DNA of 64,000 nt, taken from the NCBI GenBank assembly GCA_002295925.1, contig DBGO01000010.1, positions 310,001-374,000 on the forward strand, written 5' to 3'. Source of the DNA: Flavobacteriales bacterium UBA852 (lineage in GTDB: Bacteria; Bacteroidota; Bacteroidia; Flavobacteriales_E; Vicingaceae). The notes under the pieces are model-generated. The model was not told the DNA's origin. It saw only the letters and a list, made by a program, of their open reading frames with translations, and ran no database searches. Made by a program: the position numbers and the translations under genes. Positions 18,869 to 27,704 of this stretch are shown here, in pieces (position 1 is the first letter of the stretch; each line of letters opens with the position of its first letter).

Positions 18869-19809
18869 CAATCATCACCAACACATATCAGCCAGAAATT
18901 TCGGTTATTGTTCCGGTATTTAATGCCGAAAAAACACTTATCGAGTTAAACCATCGTTTGCACAGCACGCTCAAAAATTCAAAATTTGAATTTGAAGTCA
19001 TTTACATTGATGATTGCTCAAAAGATGACAGCTGGAAAATTCTTACGGAAATAAAAACCAATCATCCCGAAACGGTGAAAATTATCAAACTCTCAAAAAA
19101 CTTTGGGCAACACCAAGCCACTCTTTGCGGATTTACTTATGCCAAAGGCAATTACATTGTAACTATTGACGACGATTTGGAGCAAGAACCGGAAATTATT
19201 CCTTCCTTTTTAAAAGAGCATACGGATAAAAAAGCAACAGTATCGTACTATATTTACAAAAACAAGAAAACAAAAATTCGAAATACCCTGACGAAAATTT
19301 TTAAATTTTTAGCCCGATTGGACGGAAAAGTAAACAAAGGTTCGAGTTATAGAATTATCAACAAATCGTTGGTAGATGAAATAAACAAAAACAATCAAAC
19401 ATTTGTCTATATAGATGAATTAATTCTTTGGTATATCAGCCCCGAGAAAATAAATTTTATCGAGGTCATTCCGCCTCCTGCATTGCAAAAAAAACAATCA
19501 AGATACTCTGCTTTCGGGTTGATAAAAATGGCGCTTTATCTTATCCTCTACTCAACTACTTTACCACTGAGAGCCGTTACCTTAATTGGGTTCATTACAG
19601 CGTTTACCAACCTGTTATTGGGGTTTTATTTCATTTTACGAAAAATATTTTTCAATGTACCTTTGGGATATACATCCATCATTGTCAGCATTTTATTTTC
19701 TTCGGGTATTATCCTAATGGCAATAGGTATTTTGGGTATTTATATCAACCGATTGTTTTTGTCGGCAAATCACTCACCGGTTTTTAACATAGAAGAAGAA
19801 CAATGTTAA
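18865..19809 (+). CDS. Family 2 glycosyltransferase, polyprenyl-phosphate type
   Basis: This 314-residue GT-A glycosyltransferase starts at ATG 18865, overlapping the SDR stop. The N-terminal catalytic domain has ISVIVPVFNAEKTL, YIDDCSKDDSW and the metal-binding VTIDDDLEQ (DxD-like). The C-terminal part contains two clear membrane helices (VTLIGFITAFTNLLLGFYF and SIIVSILFSSGIILMAIGILG). This layout matches DPM1/GtrB/ArnC enzymes that move a sugar from a nucleotide donor to undecaprenyl phosphate. The downstream GNAT gene overlaps it by 7 bp. Likely role: first step of a periplasmic glycan or lipid A decoration pathway. The sugar is not known. Confidence 0.88.
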   Translation: MTIITNTYQPEISVIVPVFNAEKTLIELNHRLHSTLKNSKFEFEVIYIDDCSKDDSWKILTEIKTNHPETVKIIKLSKNFGQHQATLCGFTYAKGNYIVTIDDDLEQEPEIIPSFLKEHTDKKATVSYYIYKNKKTKIRNTLTKIFKFLARLDGKVNKGSSYRIINKSLVDEINKNNQTFVYIDELILWYISPEKINFIEVIPPPALQKKQSRYSAFGLIKMALYLILYSTTLPLRAVTLIGFITAFTNLLLGFYFILRKIFFNVPLGYTSIIVSILFSSGIILMAIGILGIYINRLFLSANHSPVFNIEEEQC

Positions 19810-20465
19810 CCTTATCGCAATACGGAGTTACCTTAAAACGCGTTACCGAGCACGACATTGAAGAAATCCGGTATTGGCGAAACCAACCCTTTATCAGAAA
19901 TACTATGCAATTTCGTAAGCATATCACAAAAAAAATGCAACAAGAGTGGTTTCAGTCTATAAACAATAAATACAACTATTACTTTATCATTCAATACAAA
20001 GACAAAAACATTGGTATTATCAATGTGCGCGATGTAAACCTGAAAGAAATGTATGGCGAAGGCGGCATTTTTATTTGGGACAAATCTTATTGGGACACTT
20101 TTGTGCCTTCATTCGCTACCTTTATTTTATTGGATTTTATCTTTAACATTCTAAATATCAGCACAAAATCATTTATCAGAATACTAAAAACCAACAAAAA
20201 AGCCATTGCTTACAATCAAACCATTGGTTATGTAGAGGTTCCTTATCAAGAAAATAAACAACACCGCGTGTATGTGCTCACCCGTGAAGATTATAACCGG
20301 AAAACAAAAAAATTAAAACGTGCGGCACAATTACTGTCAAAAGATTTTGAACCAATGCGCATTTCGGGTGAGGTTTCACCTATAAACATTCAAGAGATTA
20401 ATAACCTCTTAACAGAGCAACAATCTAAGCTTAACGTGAAAAATAGTTCCCCTAATTCAAATTAA
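19803..20465 (+). CDS. GNAT-family acetyltransferase, sugar-modification type
   Basis: The 220-residue product resembles GNAT enzymes found in surface-glycan clusters, such as PseH and other nucleotide-amino-sugar acetyltransferases. It has the N-terminal VTEHDIEEIRYWRNQPFIR segment, IGIINVRDVN, GEGGIFIWDKSYW and the later LKTNKKAIAYNQTIGYVEV strands. It overlaps the GT2 gene, and with the SDR forms a three-gene cassette. The last about 50 residues (after DYNRKTKK) are low-complexity and of unknown role. It probably acetylates an amino sugar; that is inferred from family and context, not shown. Confidence 0.75.
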   Translation: MLTLSQYGVTLKRVTEHDIEEIRYWRNQPFIRNTMQFRKHITKKMQQEWFQSINNKYNYYFIIQYKDKNIGIINVRDVNLKEMYGEGGIFIWDKSYWDTFVPSFATFILLDFIFNILNISTKSFIRILKTNKKAIAYNQTIGYVEVPYQENKQHRVYVLTREDYNRKTKKLKRAAQLLSKDFEPMRISGEVSPINIQEINNLLTEQQSKLNVKNSSPNSN

Positions 20466-20467
20466 TA

Positions 20468-20475
20468 TAAATTTG
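20468..20475 (+). promoter_or_regulatory. -7 element of nadK
   Basis: TAAATTTG matches TAnnTTTG exactly and ends 14 bp before the GTG start of nadK. A -33 TTTG is not obvious. Confidence 0.5.
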
Positions 20476-20489
20476 CCAAAATTTCTGAT

Positions 20490-21341
20490 GTGAAAAATAT
20501 TATAGTTTTACATAAAAACATAAAGGACGAAAATAAGTTCATATTCAATGAATTTAAGCATTTCTTGTCCGAAAAATCCAATTGCCAATTCATACCATTT
20601 CAAGACAATGCACTCAATTTTAACGAAATAGTTGCAAAAATCAACAAACACCAACCCGATTTTGCCATAACGCTGGGCGGCGACGGCACATTCCTCGACG
20701 GCATGCGTTATTTGTACACACAAAAAATACCAATATTGGGTATAAATACCGGAAGATTAGGTTTTCTAACCAGTTTTTCATTACACGATTTTTCTGTTTT
20801 TCTAAATCAAATTCTTAATGACGAATATTTTATTGACGAACGTACCTTGATAGAACTGAAACAACCGGACAATTCTTTTACAGAGTGTAACAAAGCACTT
20901 AATGAGTTTACCATTCAAAAGACCGACACTTCATCTATGGTAACCATCCAAACTTACGTTAATGGCGAGTTGCTAAATACATATTGGGCAGACGGATTAA
21001 TTGTATCTACACCTACCGGCTCTACTGCTTACTCATTAAGTTGCGGCGGACCAATAGTTATGCCCAAATCCGGAAATTTCATTATCACGCCAATCGCACC
21101 ACACAACCTCAATGTTCGTCCAATCGTTATCCCTGATGATGTAGAAATAGAGTTGAAAATCGAAAGTCGTTCCGAACATATTCTCATTGCTTTAGACTCT
21201 TATTCACAAATAGTTCAAGACAGTACAACTATTAAATTATCCAAAGCCGATAAAAAATTAAAAATCATCCGGCCAAACGAGTATACATTTTTCTCTACAT
21301 TACGTAATAAATTAATGTGGGGAGTAGATAAAAGAAATTAA
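20490..21341 (+). CDS. nadK: NAD kinase
   Basis: NadK phosphorylates NAD to NADP using ATP. The 283-residue product starts at GTG 20490, just after a -7-like element. It has the catalytic GGDGT motif (63-67), LGINTGRLGFL, the NE motif (LNEFTIQ) and the YWADGLIVSTPTGSTAYSLSCGGP region that lines the nucleotide site. Length and motif order are normal. It begins the envelope cluster that continues to murI; in this window it is followed by two DUF6089-like genes and uppS. No unusual feature is seen. Confidence 0.95.
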   Translation: MKNIIVLHKNIKDENKFIFNEFKHFLSEKSNCQFIPFQDNALNFNEIVAKINKHQPDFAITLGGDGTFLDGMRYLYTQKIPILGINTGRLGFLTSFSLHDFSVFLNQILNDEYFIDERTLIELKQPDNSFTECNKALNEFTIQKTDTSSMVTIQTYVNGELLNTYWADGLIVSTPTGSTAYSLSCGGPIVMPKSGNFIITPIAPHNLNVRPIVIPDDVEIELKIESRSEHILIALDSYSQIVQDSTTIKLSKADKKLKIIRPNEYTFFSTLRNKLMWGVDKRN

Positions 21342-21369
21342 CTTTTTGATTTTCAAAAGCTAAAAATTC

Positions 21370-21399
21370 TTTGACTTTTCATAAATTTAAATATATTTG
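21370..21399 (+). promoter_or_regulatory. Promoter of the first DUF6089-like gene
   Basis: TTTG at 21370-21373 and TATATTTG at 21392-21399 are separated by 18 bp and match the Bacteroidota -33/-7 consensus. The start codon follows 31 bp downstream at 21431, which also argues against the in-frame TTG at 21371. Confidence 0.6.
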
Positions 21400-21430
21400 C
21401 ATAATTACTTATATTAGGAAAAGACTTGTT

Positions 21431-22354
21431 ATGATAAAATATACCTCCAAAATTACGCTTGTCGTTTTGTTTTCGCTTTGCTCGATAGCTATGTTTTCGC
21501 AGCGATGGAAACGTCAACGTGTAGAATATGTTTTCAGTATCGGTGCAAGTAACTTTTTAGGTGACTTAGGTGGTAGAGATCAAATTGGTACTGATTACAG
21601 TCCGGTAGATATAGAATTTAAACTTACTCGTCCTGCCGGTGGCTTAGGCTATCGTTATCGTTTTTTGCGAGATTTTTATGGAAAATTTAATTTACTTTAT
21701 GGAAGAATCAACGGCGATGATGCTTTAACACAAGAACCTGCCCGACATGTAAGAAACTTAAAATTCAGATCCCCTATTGTTGAGCTTTCTGCTCAAGCCG
21801 AATGGGTGTTTATTCATCAAAAATCTGGGCACTTATACCGTTTAAAAGGTGTTAAAGGTCAATCATGGTTTAGGTTCAATGTATATGGATTTGTAGGCAT
21901 TGGTGGCATCTGGTTTAACCCCAAAGGACCAATGGGCGGGCAATGGATTGCTCTACAACCTCTTGGCACAGAGGGGCAAGGAATTATTCCCGGCACAAAG
22001 AAATATTCTCGTATTACTGCCGTTATACCTTACGGATTAGGTATAAACAGAGATTTAGGTGGTCGTACGCGTTATGGTAAATGGAGTGTTACGCTTGAAA
22101 TTGGGGTTAGAAAAACCTTTTCGGATTATTTAGATGATGTAAGTGGCGATTATTTTGATAAAGAACAAATTCGTCAAGCAAATGGAGATGTTGCCGCATA
22201 TTTTGCCGACCCTTCACCCAATGGATTGGAGCTTGGCTACACAATGGCAGGACAACAAAGAGGTGACCCTACCAATATGGATTCTTACATCTTTGCCTTG
22301 GTTTCATTCCAATATAAAATAACCAAAAGACGCCGAAGCTTACCTAAATTCTAA
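21431..22354 (+). CDS. DUF6089-like outer-membrane protein, first copy
   Basis: The 307-residue product has a signal peptide (MIKYTSKITLVVLFSLCSIAMFSQ). The mature start EYVFSIGASNFLGDLGGRDQIG resembles the family's short 'IGASxFxGDLGG' opening. Alternating aromatic strands (RFRYRFLRDFYGKFNLLYGRI, WFRFNVYGFVGIGGIWF, KYSRITAVIPYGLGI) suggest a small beta-barrel or surface protein. The end YIFALVSFQYKI is compatible with a barrel closing strand. It is followed after 13 bp by a similar, shorter gene, and then by uppS, bamA and skp, so an envelope role is likely. I assign the DUF6089 relation from pattern only. Confidence 0.72.
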   Translation: MIKYTSKITLVVLFSLCSIAMFSQRWKRQRVEYVFSIGASNFLGDLGGRDQIGTDYSPVDIEFKLTRPAGGLGYRYRFLRDFYGKFNLLYGRINGDDALTQEPARHVRNLKFRSPIVELSAQAEWVFIHQKSGHLYRLKGVKGQSWFRFNVYGFVGIGGIWFNPKGPMGGQWIALQPLGTEGQGIIPGTKKYSRITAVIPYGLGINRDLGGRTRYGKWSVTLEIGVRKTFSDYLDDVSGDYFDKEQIRQANGDVAAYFADPSPNGLELGYTMAGQQRGDPTNMDSYIFALVSFQYKITKRRRSLPKF

Positions 22355-22367
22355 AGGTAGCATTATT

Positions 22368-23078
22368 ATGATTAAACAAATTGCTTTTGCGTTAATTTGC
22401 ATTACAGGTATTACTGCAGTGTACGGTCAAAGTTCTGAATTTGGACTTACGGCAGGTACAACTTATTATATTGGAGAGTTAAATCCTAAAACACTTTACT
22501 TAAATCAACCGACCTATAACGCCGGGATTTTTTACCGAAGAAACTTGAATTGGAGAGAAAGTTTTCGCCTTCAAGGTAATTATGTAAAACTCAAAGCACA
22601 GGATAACGCAGTAAATCAACCTTTTAACACATTTAGAAATTTAGCATTTGAATCAACGGTTTATCATTTCACCGGTCTTTTCGAATTTAATTTCTTTCCC
22701 TACGAAATTCATAACCCGGCAACCTTTCCTGCCACTCCTTATTTATTTACCGGAATCACCGCTTTTTACTATAACAGTTCGGTATCCGGAGAAACTACCA
22801 ACAGTTTTGAGGTCAGCTATGCAAATACCGGCTCGCAATTCTCTTTTGCCATACCCTTTGGATTGGGGTTCAAATTTAACTTTGCCGGAAAGATAGGTTT
22901 GGCAATTGAATGGAATATGAACAAAACCTTTACCGACAATCTTGATGCTACCGATAATCGCATATTTGAAAATTGGCAATTCGGCAAAATAAAAAACAAA
23001 GATTGGTATAACTTAACCAATATAATGCTCATCTATCGTTTTCGCAGAAAAAATGAACGATGTCCGGGCGTTAATTAA
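22368..23078 (+). CDS. DUF6089-like outer-membrane protein, second copy
   Basis: The 236-residue product has a signal peptide (MIKQIAFALICITGITAVYG) and the family-typical SEFGLTAGTTYYIGELNP opening. Later strands include AFESTVYHFTGLFEFNFFPYEIH and FAIPFGLGFKFNFAGKIGLAIEW, again barrel-like. It is shorter than the preceding paralogue and shares its overall plan, which suggests an old duplication. It is transcribed with that gene and lies 60 bp before uppS. A conserved place between nadK and bamA would fit a structural or assembly role in the outer membrane, but the function is unknown. Confidence 0.75.
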   Translation: MIKQIAFALICITGITAVYGQSSEFGLTAGTTYYIGELNPKTLYLNQPTYNAGIFYRRNLNWRESFRLQGNYVKLKAQDNAVNQPFNTFRNLAFESTVYHFTGLFEFNFFPYEIHNPATFPATPYLFTGITAFYYNSSVSGETTNSFEVSYANTGSQFSFAIPFGLGFKFNFAGKIGLAIEWNMNKTFTDNLDATDNRIFENWQFGKIKNKDWYNLTNIMLIYRFRRKNERCPGVN

Positions 23079-23138
23079 CGTTAATTTTACCGAAAAAATC
23101 AATTTTTAATAGCATATTTGCATTTCATTATTTTTAAA

Positions 23139-23870
23139 GTGAATTTAGATAAAAACAACATACCTAAACACGTAGCCATTATAATGGATGGCAATGGCAG
23201 ATGGGCAAAAAGACAAGGAAAACCGCGTGTATATGGTCACAAAAAAGGTGTAGATTCTGTAAAAAAAGCCGTAGAATATGCCGGAGAAGTGGGTATAGAA
23301 TATCTCACATTATATGCTTTTTCTACAGAAAACTGGAACCGGCCACAAGAAGAAGTAAACGCATTAATGCAATTACTGGTTTCCACTCTAAATGCACAAA
23401 TTGAATCACTTAACGAAAATAATGTAAAATTACATACCATCGGAGACATTGGGAGTTTACCTGAAGATTGCATTCGCGAATTAAATGAAGCTAAACAAAC
23501 TACCGCAAACAATACCGGACTGAACTTAGTATTGGCACTCAGCTACAGCGCCAAATGGGAAATAATAGAAGCCGTTAAACAAATTGCCAAAGAAGTAAAA
23601 GATGACCAATTGACAATTGATGAAATTAACGACACGGTTATTTCCAATCATTTATCCACTAAGGGAATACCCGACCCTGAATTGCTTATTCGCACAAGTG
23701 GAGAAATGCGTATCAGCAACTTCTTACTTTGGCAATTGGCTTATTCCGAATTGTATTTTACACCTAAATTGTGGCCTGAGTTTGATAAAGCCGATTTTGA
23801 ACAAGCACTCATTGATTACCAAAATCGTGAACGCCGTTTTGGAATGATAAGTGAACAAATCAATAAATGA
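23139..23870 (+). CDS. uppS: Isoprenyl transferase (undecaprenyl diphosphate synthase)
   Basis: UppS makes the C55 cis-polyprenyl diphosphate used as lipid carrier for peptidoglycan and surface glycans. The GTG start at 23139 gives 243 residues; an upstream in-frame TTG (23118) lies in a -7-like sequence (CATATTTG, one mismatch), so it is not favoured. Motifs include MDGNGRWAK with the catalytic Asp, GHKKG, LTLYAFSTENW, and the C-terminal DPELLIRTSGEMRISNFLLWQ. The stop overlaps bamA by ATGA. The adjacency of lipid-carrier synthesis and outer-membrane assembly genes is common in Bacteroidota. Confidence 0.94.
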   Translation: MNLDKNNIPKHVAIIMDGNGRWAKRQGKPRVYGHKKGVDSVKKAVEYAGEVGIEYLTLYAFSTENWNRPQEEVNALMQLLVSTLNAQIESLNENNVKLHTIGDIGSLPEDCIRELNEAKQTTANNTGLNLVLALSYSAKWEIIEAVKQIAKEVKDDQLTIDEINDTVISNHLSTKGIPDPELLIRTSGEMRISNFLLWQLAYSELYFTPKLWPEFDKADFEQALIDYQNRERRFGMISEQINK

Positions 23871-26458
23871 ATTTTATGAGAATTTCTTCTGTATTTACCA
23901 TAGTAATTACCGCTTTTTTATTAACTCCGTGCTTATTAACCGGACAAATTTCCATAAATAACAAATTAGAAAATATCAGTTACAAAGCACCGCAAGAATA
24001 CATTATAGGTGGAGTAACAGTTTCAGGCACCGAACATTTCGACCATAATACAATTATTCTGATTTCAGGACTTACAGTTGGCGAGACGATTAAAATTCCG
24101 GGAGATAAAATCACCAAAGCAATTGAAAAATTATGGGAACAGAAACTTTTCGGAGATGTAAAAATTTACGCCAACCGAATAGAAGGTAAATCTATTTTTT
24201 TGGAAATTGCCGTTACCGAAATGCCGCGATTAAGCAAATTTAAATTTCGTGGACTCAAAAAAGGACAAGAAGAGGATATTCGTGAAGAAATTCAACTCAT
24301 CAGAGGTAAAGTGGTAACCAAAAACGTGCTTATGCGCACAGAAAATACAATCAAAAACTACTTTGTAGAAAAAGGTTATCCCAATGTAAAGGTAAATATC
24401 ATTCAAAAACCCGACACAACCTTACCAAACAATGTTATCCTTTTCATTAATGTAGATAAAGGCAACAGAGTAAAGATAGAAGATATTGTATTTCATCAAA
24501 CCAAACCGACAACAGTAACAAAAAAAGTCTTGTTTTTTAATCGTACAACAGACGAATTTAAACCCGGAAGATTGCGCCGTGCTTTAAAAAACACCAAACG
24601 GGCAACTTGGTACAACGTATTTACCATATCCAAATACAAACCAAACGGATATAAAAAAGAGCTGAGTAACATAATAGATGTATATAACACCAAAGGTTAT
24701 CGAGATGCCAAAATAGTTTCCGATACCGTGTATTACACTTCCCCCGAAAGGGTAAAAATTGAAATTACGGTTGACCCCGGAAACAAATACTATTTTCGCA
24801 ACATTAAATTTATCGGTAATACCAAATATTCTACCGCCACACTTCAACGAATATTAAACATCAAAAAAGGAGAAGTTTACAACAAAGAAAAACTGGAAGC
24901 TCGCCTACAAATGAGCCCTAACGGCACAGATGTCAGTTCGCTTTATTTGGATAACGGATACTTGTTTTTCTCAGCAACGCCGGTAGAAACCAACATAGAA
25001 AACGACAGCATCGACATTGAAATCAGAATTTATGAAGGAAAACAAGCCCGAATTAATCGCGTAACAGTTGTAGGAAACACCAAAACCAACGACCACGTGG
25101 TAATGCGTGAAATCAGAACAAAACCGGGAGAATTATTTAGCAGAGCTGATATTATCAGAACACAACGCGAATTAGCACAATTGGGGTATTTCAACCCCGA
25201 AACATTAGGCGTAAATCCTATCCCCAATCAAGAAGACGGTACAGTAGATATTGAATATACGGTTGAAGAAAAACCTTCTGACCAAATAGAGCTTTCCGGT
25301 GGTTGGGGCGCCGGACGAATCGTTGGAACTTTGGGGGTTACTTTCAATAATTTCTCTGCACGTAATTTCTTTAAAAAAGGTGCTTGGCGTCCGTTACCTT
25401 CCGGCGACGGACAAAGATTGAGCATAAGAGCCCAGTCAAATGGTGTATTTTTTCAATCGTACAATTTTTCTTTTACAGAACCTTGGTTGGGTGGAAAAAA
25501 ACCAAACTCTTTCAGCATCAGTGGTTTTCACTCTGTGCAAACAAACGGACAAGCTAAATACATAACTGAAGTTGACGGAACAAAAACGTTCAACCCAAAC
25601 CGTCAATCAATGCTTATTTACGGAGCTTCTGTTGGTTTAGGAAGAAGATTAAAATGGCCCGACGATTATTTCACTCTTTACAACGAACTTTCTTATCAAT
25701 ATTATGTGCTGGATAATTTTTCTGCATTTGTATTCCCTACAGGATTTACCAATAATTTGAGTTTTAACACTGTGTTTAGCCGCAATTCTATTGACGCTCC
25801 GGTTTATCCGAGAAGTGGCTCCCAAACAACTTTGACCATAAAATTAACTCCTCCATTCTCAATGCTTGGTGCCAATAAAGAAAAAGATTATTCCACTTTT
25901 GAAAGCCAAGAAAAATATAAATTCATCGAATATCATAAATGGAAATTCCAAACACAATGGTTTACACCTATTGTCGGAAATTTGGTATTATTTACAAAAT
26001 TTGGTTTTGGTTACTTAGGTTATTACAATCCCGAGATTGGCGTTTCACCATTTGAGCGCTTTTACTTAGGAGGAGACGGTTTAAGTGGTTTTAACCTAAA
26101 CGGAAGAGAGATTATCCGCCACAGAGGATACGGAAACGGTGATTTATCACCACGAACAGGGGCTTCGGTTATCAATAAATACACAATGGAAATTCGCTAT
26201 CCGTTCTCATTAAATCCATCGGCAACAATTTTTGGCCTGGCTTTTGTAGAAGCAGGTAACAGTTGGGGAACGTTCAAAGAATACAAACCTTTTGAACTTA
26301 GACGAGCAGCCGGAGTAGGTATCAGAATTTTTATGCCAATGTTTGGTTTGCTTGGGTTAGATTGGGGATACCGTTTCGACGATATTCCGGGAGTAACCGA
26401 CCCCACAAAACGAAGTTTAATAACATTCACCATTGGCGGAAACATTGGCGGATGGTAA
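23867..26458 (+). CDS. bamA: Outer-membrane protein assembly factor BamA
   Basis: BamA is the Omp85-family barrel that inserts outer-membrane proteins. The 863-residue product has a signal peptide (about 1-26), then about five POTRA modules over about 45-485 (for example YIIGGVTVSGTEHFD, YYFRNIKFIGNTKYS, and ARINRVTVVGNTKTN). The C-terminal barrel includes the conserved SxGWGAGR, FTEPWLGGKKPN and GGDGLSGFN segments and ends in Trp, as expected for a barrel terminal strand. It overlaps uppS by ATGA and is followed by two Skp genes, giving an insertion-plus-chaperone unit. Full length; nothing is missing. Confidence 0.95.
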   Translation: MNFMRISSVFTIVITAFLLTPCLLTGQISINNKLENISYKAPQEYIIGGVTVSGTEHFDHNTIILISGLTVGETIKIPGDKITKAIEKLWEQKLFGDVKIYANRIEGKSIFLEIAVTEMPRLSKFKFRGLKKGQEEDIREEIQLIRGKVVTKNVLMRTENTIKNYFVEKGYPNVKVNIIQKPDTTLPNNVILFINVDKGNRVKIEDIVFHQTKPTTVTKKVLFFNRTTDEFKPGRLRRALKNTKRATWYNVFTISKYKPNGYKKELSNIIDVYNTKGYRDAKIVSDTVYYTSPERVKIEITVDPGNKYYFRNIKFIGNTKYSTATLQRILNIKKGEVYNKEKLEARLQMSPNGTDVSSLYLDNGYLFFSATPVETNIENDSIDIEIRIYEGKQARINRVTVVGNTKTNDHVVMREIRTKPGELFSRADIIRTQRELAQLGYFNPETLGVNPIPNQEDGTVDIEYTVEEKPSDQIELSGGWGAGRIVGTLGVTFNNFSARNFFKKGAWRPLPSGDGQRLSIRAQSNGVFFQSYNFSFTEPWLGGKKPNSFSISGFHSVQTNGQAKYITEVDGTKTFNPNRQSMLIYGASVGLGRRLKWPDDYFTLYNELSYQYYVLDNFSAFVFPTGFTNNLSFNTVFSRNSIDAPVYPRSGSQTTLTIKLTPPFSMLGANKEKDYSTFESQEKYKFIEYHKWKFQTQWFTPIVGNLVLFTKFGFGYLGYYNPEIGVSPFERFYLGGDGLSGFNLNGREIIRHRGYGNGDLSPRTGASVINKYTMEIRYPFSLNPSATIFGLAFVEAGNSWGTFKEYKPFELRRAAGVGIRIFMPMFGLLGLDWGYRFDDIPGVTDPTKRSLITFTIGGNIGGW

Positions 26459-26493
26459 CTAAAAAATTGTTTAACCGAAAAAAATTTAGAATT

Positions 26494-27030
26494 ATGAAAA
26501 AATTTGCAGCAATTATTCTTACCGTATTATTCAGCACGGCTTTTATCCAAAAATCTACCGCTCAACGTATGGCTTATGTTGACACAAAATATATTTTGGA
26601 AAATATTCCGGAATATAAAGAAGCCGAAAAAGAACTGGACCAATTAGCTATTGAATGGCAAAAACAATTGGAAAAAAAATACGAAGAAATCGACAAAATG
26701 TATAAAAATTATCAAGCAGAACAAATTTTGCTTACCGAAGATATGAAGCGTAAACGTGAAGAAGAAATCATCCAAAAAGAAAAAGAAGCTAAAGAGTTTC
26801 AAAAACAAAAATTTGGTGTTGACGGCGAATTGTTTAAGAAACGTCAAGAACTCATAAAACCTATTCAAGACAAGGTGTATAACGCTATTCAGGACGTAGC
26901 AAAAGTAGGCGGTTACGATTTTATTTTTGATAAAGCCACCGGTCCTATTATGATTTATGCCAAAGCCAAATACAATGTCAGCGATGATGTATTAAAAAAA
27001 TTAGGTTACGCACCTAAAGAAACAAAATAA
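26494..27030 (+). CDS. skp: OmpH/Skp family periplasmic chaperone, copy 1
   Basis: The 178-residue product has a signal peptide (MKKFAAIILTVLFSTAFIQKSTAQ), then RMAYVDTKYILENIPEYKEAEKELDQLA and a long charged coiled coil (about 45-125) rich in Glu and Lys, ending in the beta segment GGYDFIFDKATGPIMIY. This is the Skp/OmpH layout: a trimeric 'jellyfish' holdase for outer-membrane proteins in the periplasm. The start is set at ATG 26494, after bamA. The second Skp gene follows after 73 bp with its own -7 element. Two non-identical copies may bind different clients or form mixed trimers (inference). Confidence 0.92.
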   Translation: MKKFAAIILTVLFSTAFIQKSTAQRMAYVDTKYILENIPEYKEAEKELDQLAIEWQKQLEKKYEEIDKMYKNYQAEQILLTEDMKRKREEEIIQKEKEAKEFQKQKFGVDGELFKKRQELIKPIQDKVYNAIQDVAKVGGYDFIFDKATGPIMIYAKAKYNVSDDVLKKLGYAPKETK

Positions 27031-27059
27031 ACTTATCTTTTATCAATAAAAAAATACAC

Positions 27060-27067
27060 TATATTTG
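27060..27067 (+). promoter_or_regulatory. -7 element of the second skp gene
   Basis: TATATTTG is an exact match to TAnnTTTG, 36 bp upstream of ATG 27104. It would allow the second skp copy to be expressed apart from bamA-skp1. A -33 element is only T-rich. Confidence 0.45.
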
Positions 27068-27103
27068 CTAACAATAAAAAATAATCACAAACAATATCTT
27101 ATT

Positions 27104-27634
27104 ATGAAAAATTTAAAATTAACATTCGTAGCAATCGCATTATTTATAGGAATAAACTCTTTTGCACAAAAAGGAACAAAAATCGGCGTTATCAATTCTA
27201 ATGAATTGTTGGCGGCAATGCCCGAAAAAAATCAAGTGCAAAAACAATTGGAAGATTATGCCAAACAATTGGAAGATGCATTTATGACAATGCAAAAAGA
27301 ATACGAAACCAAATTGGCTGAATATCAAGCAAACCAAGCAACTTATTCGGATATTATTAAACAAACAAAAATTAAAGAATTAACTGACTTAGAACAACGC
27401 ATTCAAGCATTTCAACAAAGTGCACAACAAGATTTGCAAAACAAAGAAAGCGAATTATTGCAGCCAATTATCGATAAAGCTAAAAAAGCCATCGAAGATG
27501 TTGCCAAAGAAAATGGTTATACGCTTATTTTAGACTCGGGAGTTGGTGTAGTACTTTACTCTGTAGATGCTGACGATATACTTCCTTTGGTATTAAAAAA
27601 ATTAGGTATTTCCTCTACAACAACTGGAAAATAA
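27104..27634 (+). CDS. skp: OmpH/Skp family periplasmic chaperone, copy 2
   Basis: The 176-residue paralogue of the preceding gene starts at ATG 27104 with signal peptide MKNLKLTFVAIALFIGINSFA. The mature protein begins KIGVINSNELLAAMPEKNQVQKQL, then a Gln/Lys/Glu-rich coiled coil, and ends in ENGYTLILDSGVGVVLYS. It is more Gln-rich and less Lys-rich in the coil than copy 1. A strong stem-loop terminator follows, so the unit uppS-bamA-skp-skp ends here. Function is periplasmic chaperoning of outer-membrane proteins by family. Confidence 0.92.
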   Translation: MKNLKLTFVAIALFIGINSFAQKGTKIGVINSNELLAAMPEKNQVQKQLEDYAKQLEDAFMTMQKEYETKLAEYQANQATYSDIIKQTKIKELTDLEQRIQAFQQSAQQDLQNKESELLQPIIDKAKKAIEDVAKENGYTLILDSGVGVVLYSVDADDILPLVLKKLGISSTTTGK

Positions 27635-27660
27635 ACGATAAGCAATAAACAAATTCCTTA

Positions 27661-27690
27661 AAAACCGCCGGCATTACCGGCGGTTTTTTT
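27661..27690 (+). terminator. Rho-independent terminator after skp copy 2
   Basis: ACCGCCGG (27664-27671), loop CATTA, CCGGCGGT (27677-27684) form a perfect 8-bp GC-rich stem followed by seven T. It is the best terminator in the window and separates the bamA operon from murI. Confidence 0.93.
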
Positions 27691-27704
27691 ATTTTTACAC
27701 CATA

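Noticed and set aside
23069..23080. Palindrome CGTTAATTAACG at the end of the second DUF6089-like gene
   Set aside because: It spans the stop codon, lacks a T tract and is AT-rich; it could arise by chance and is not a good terminator.
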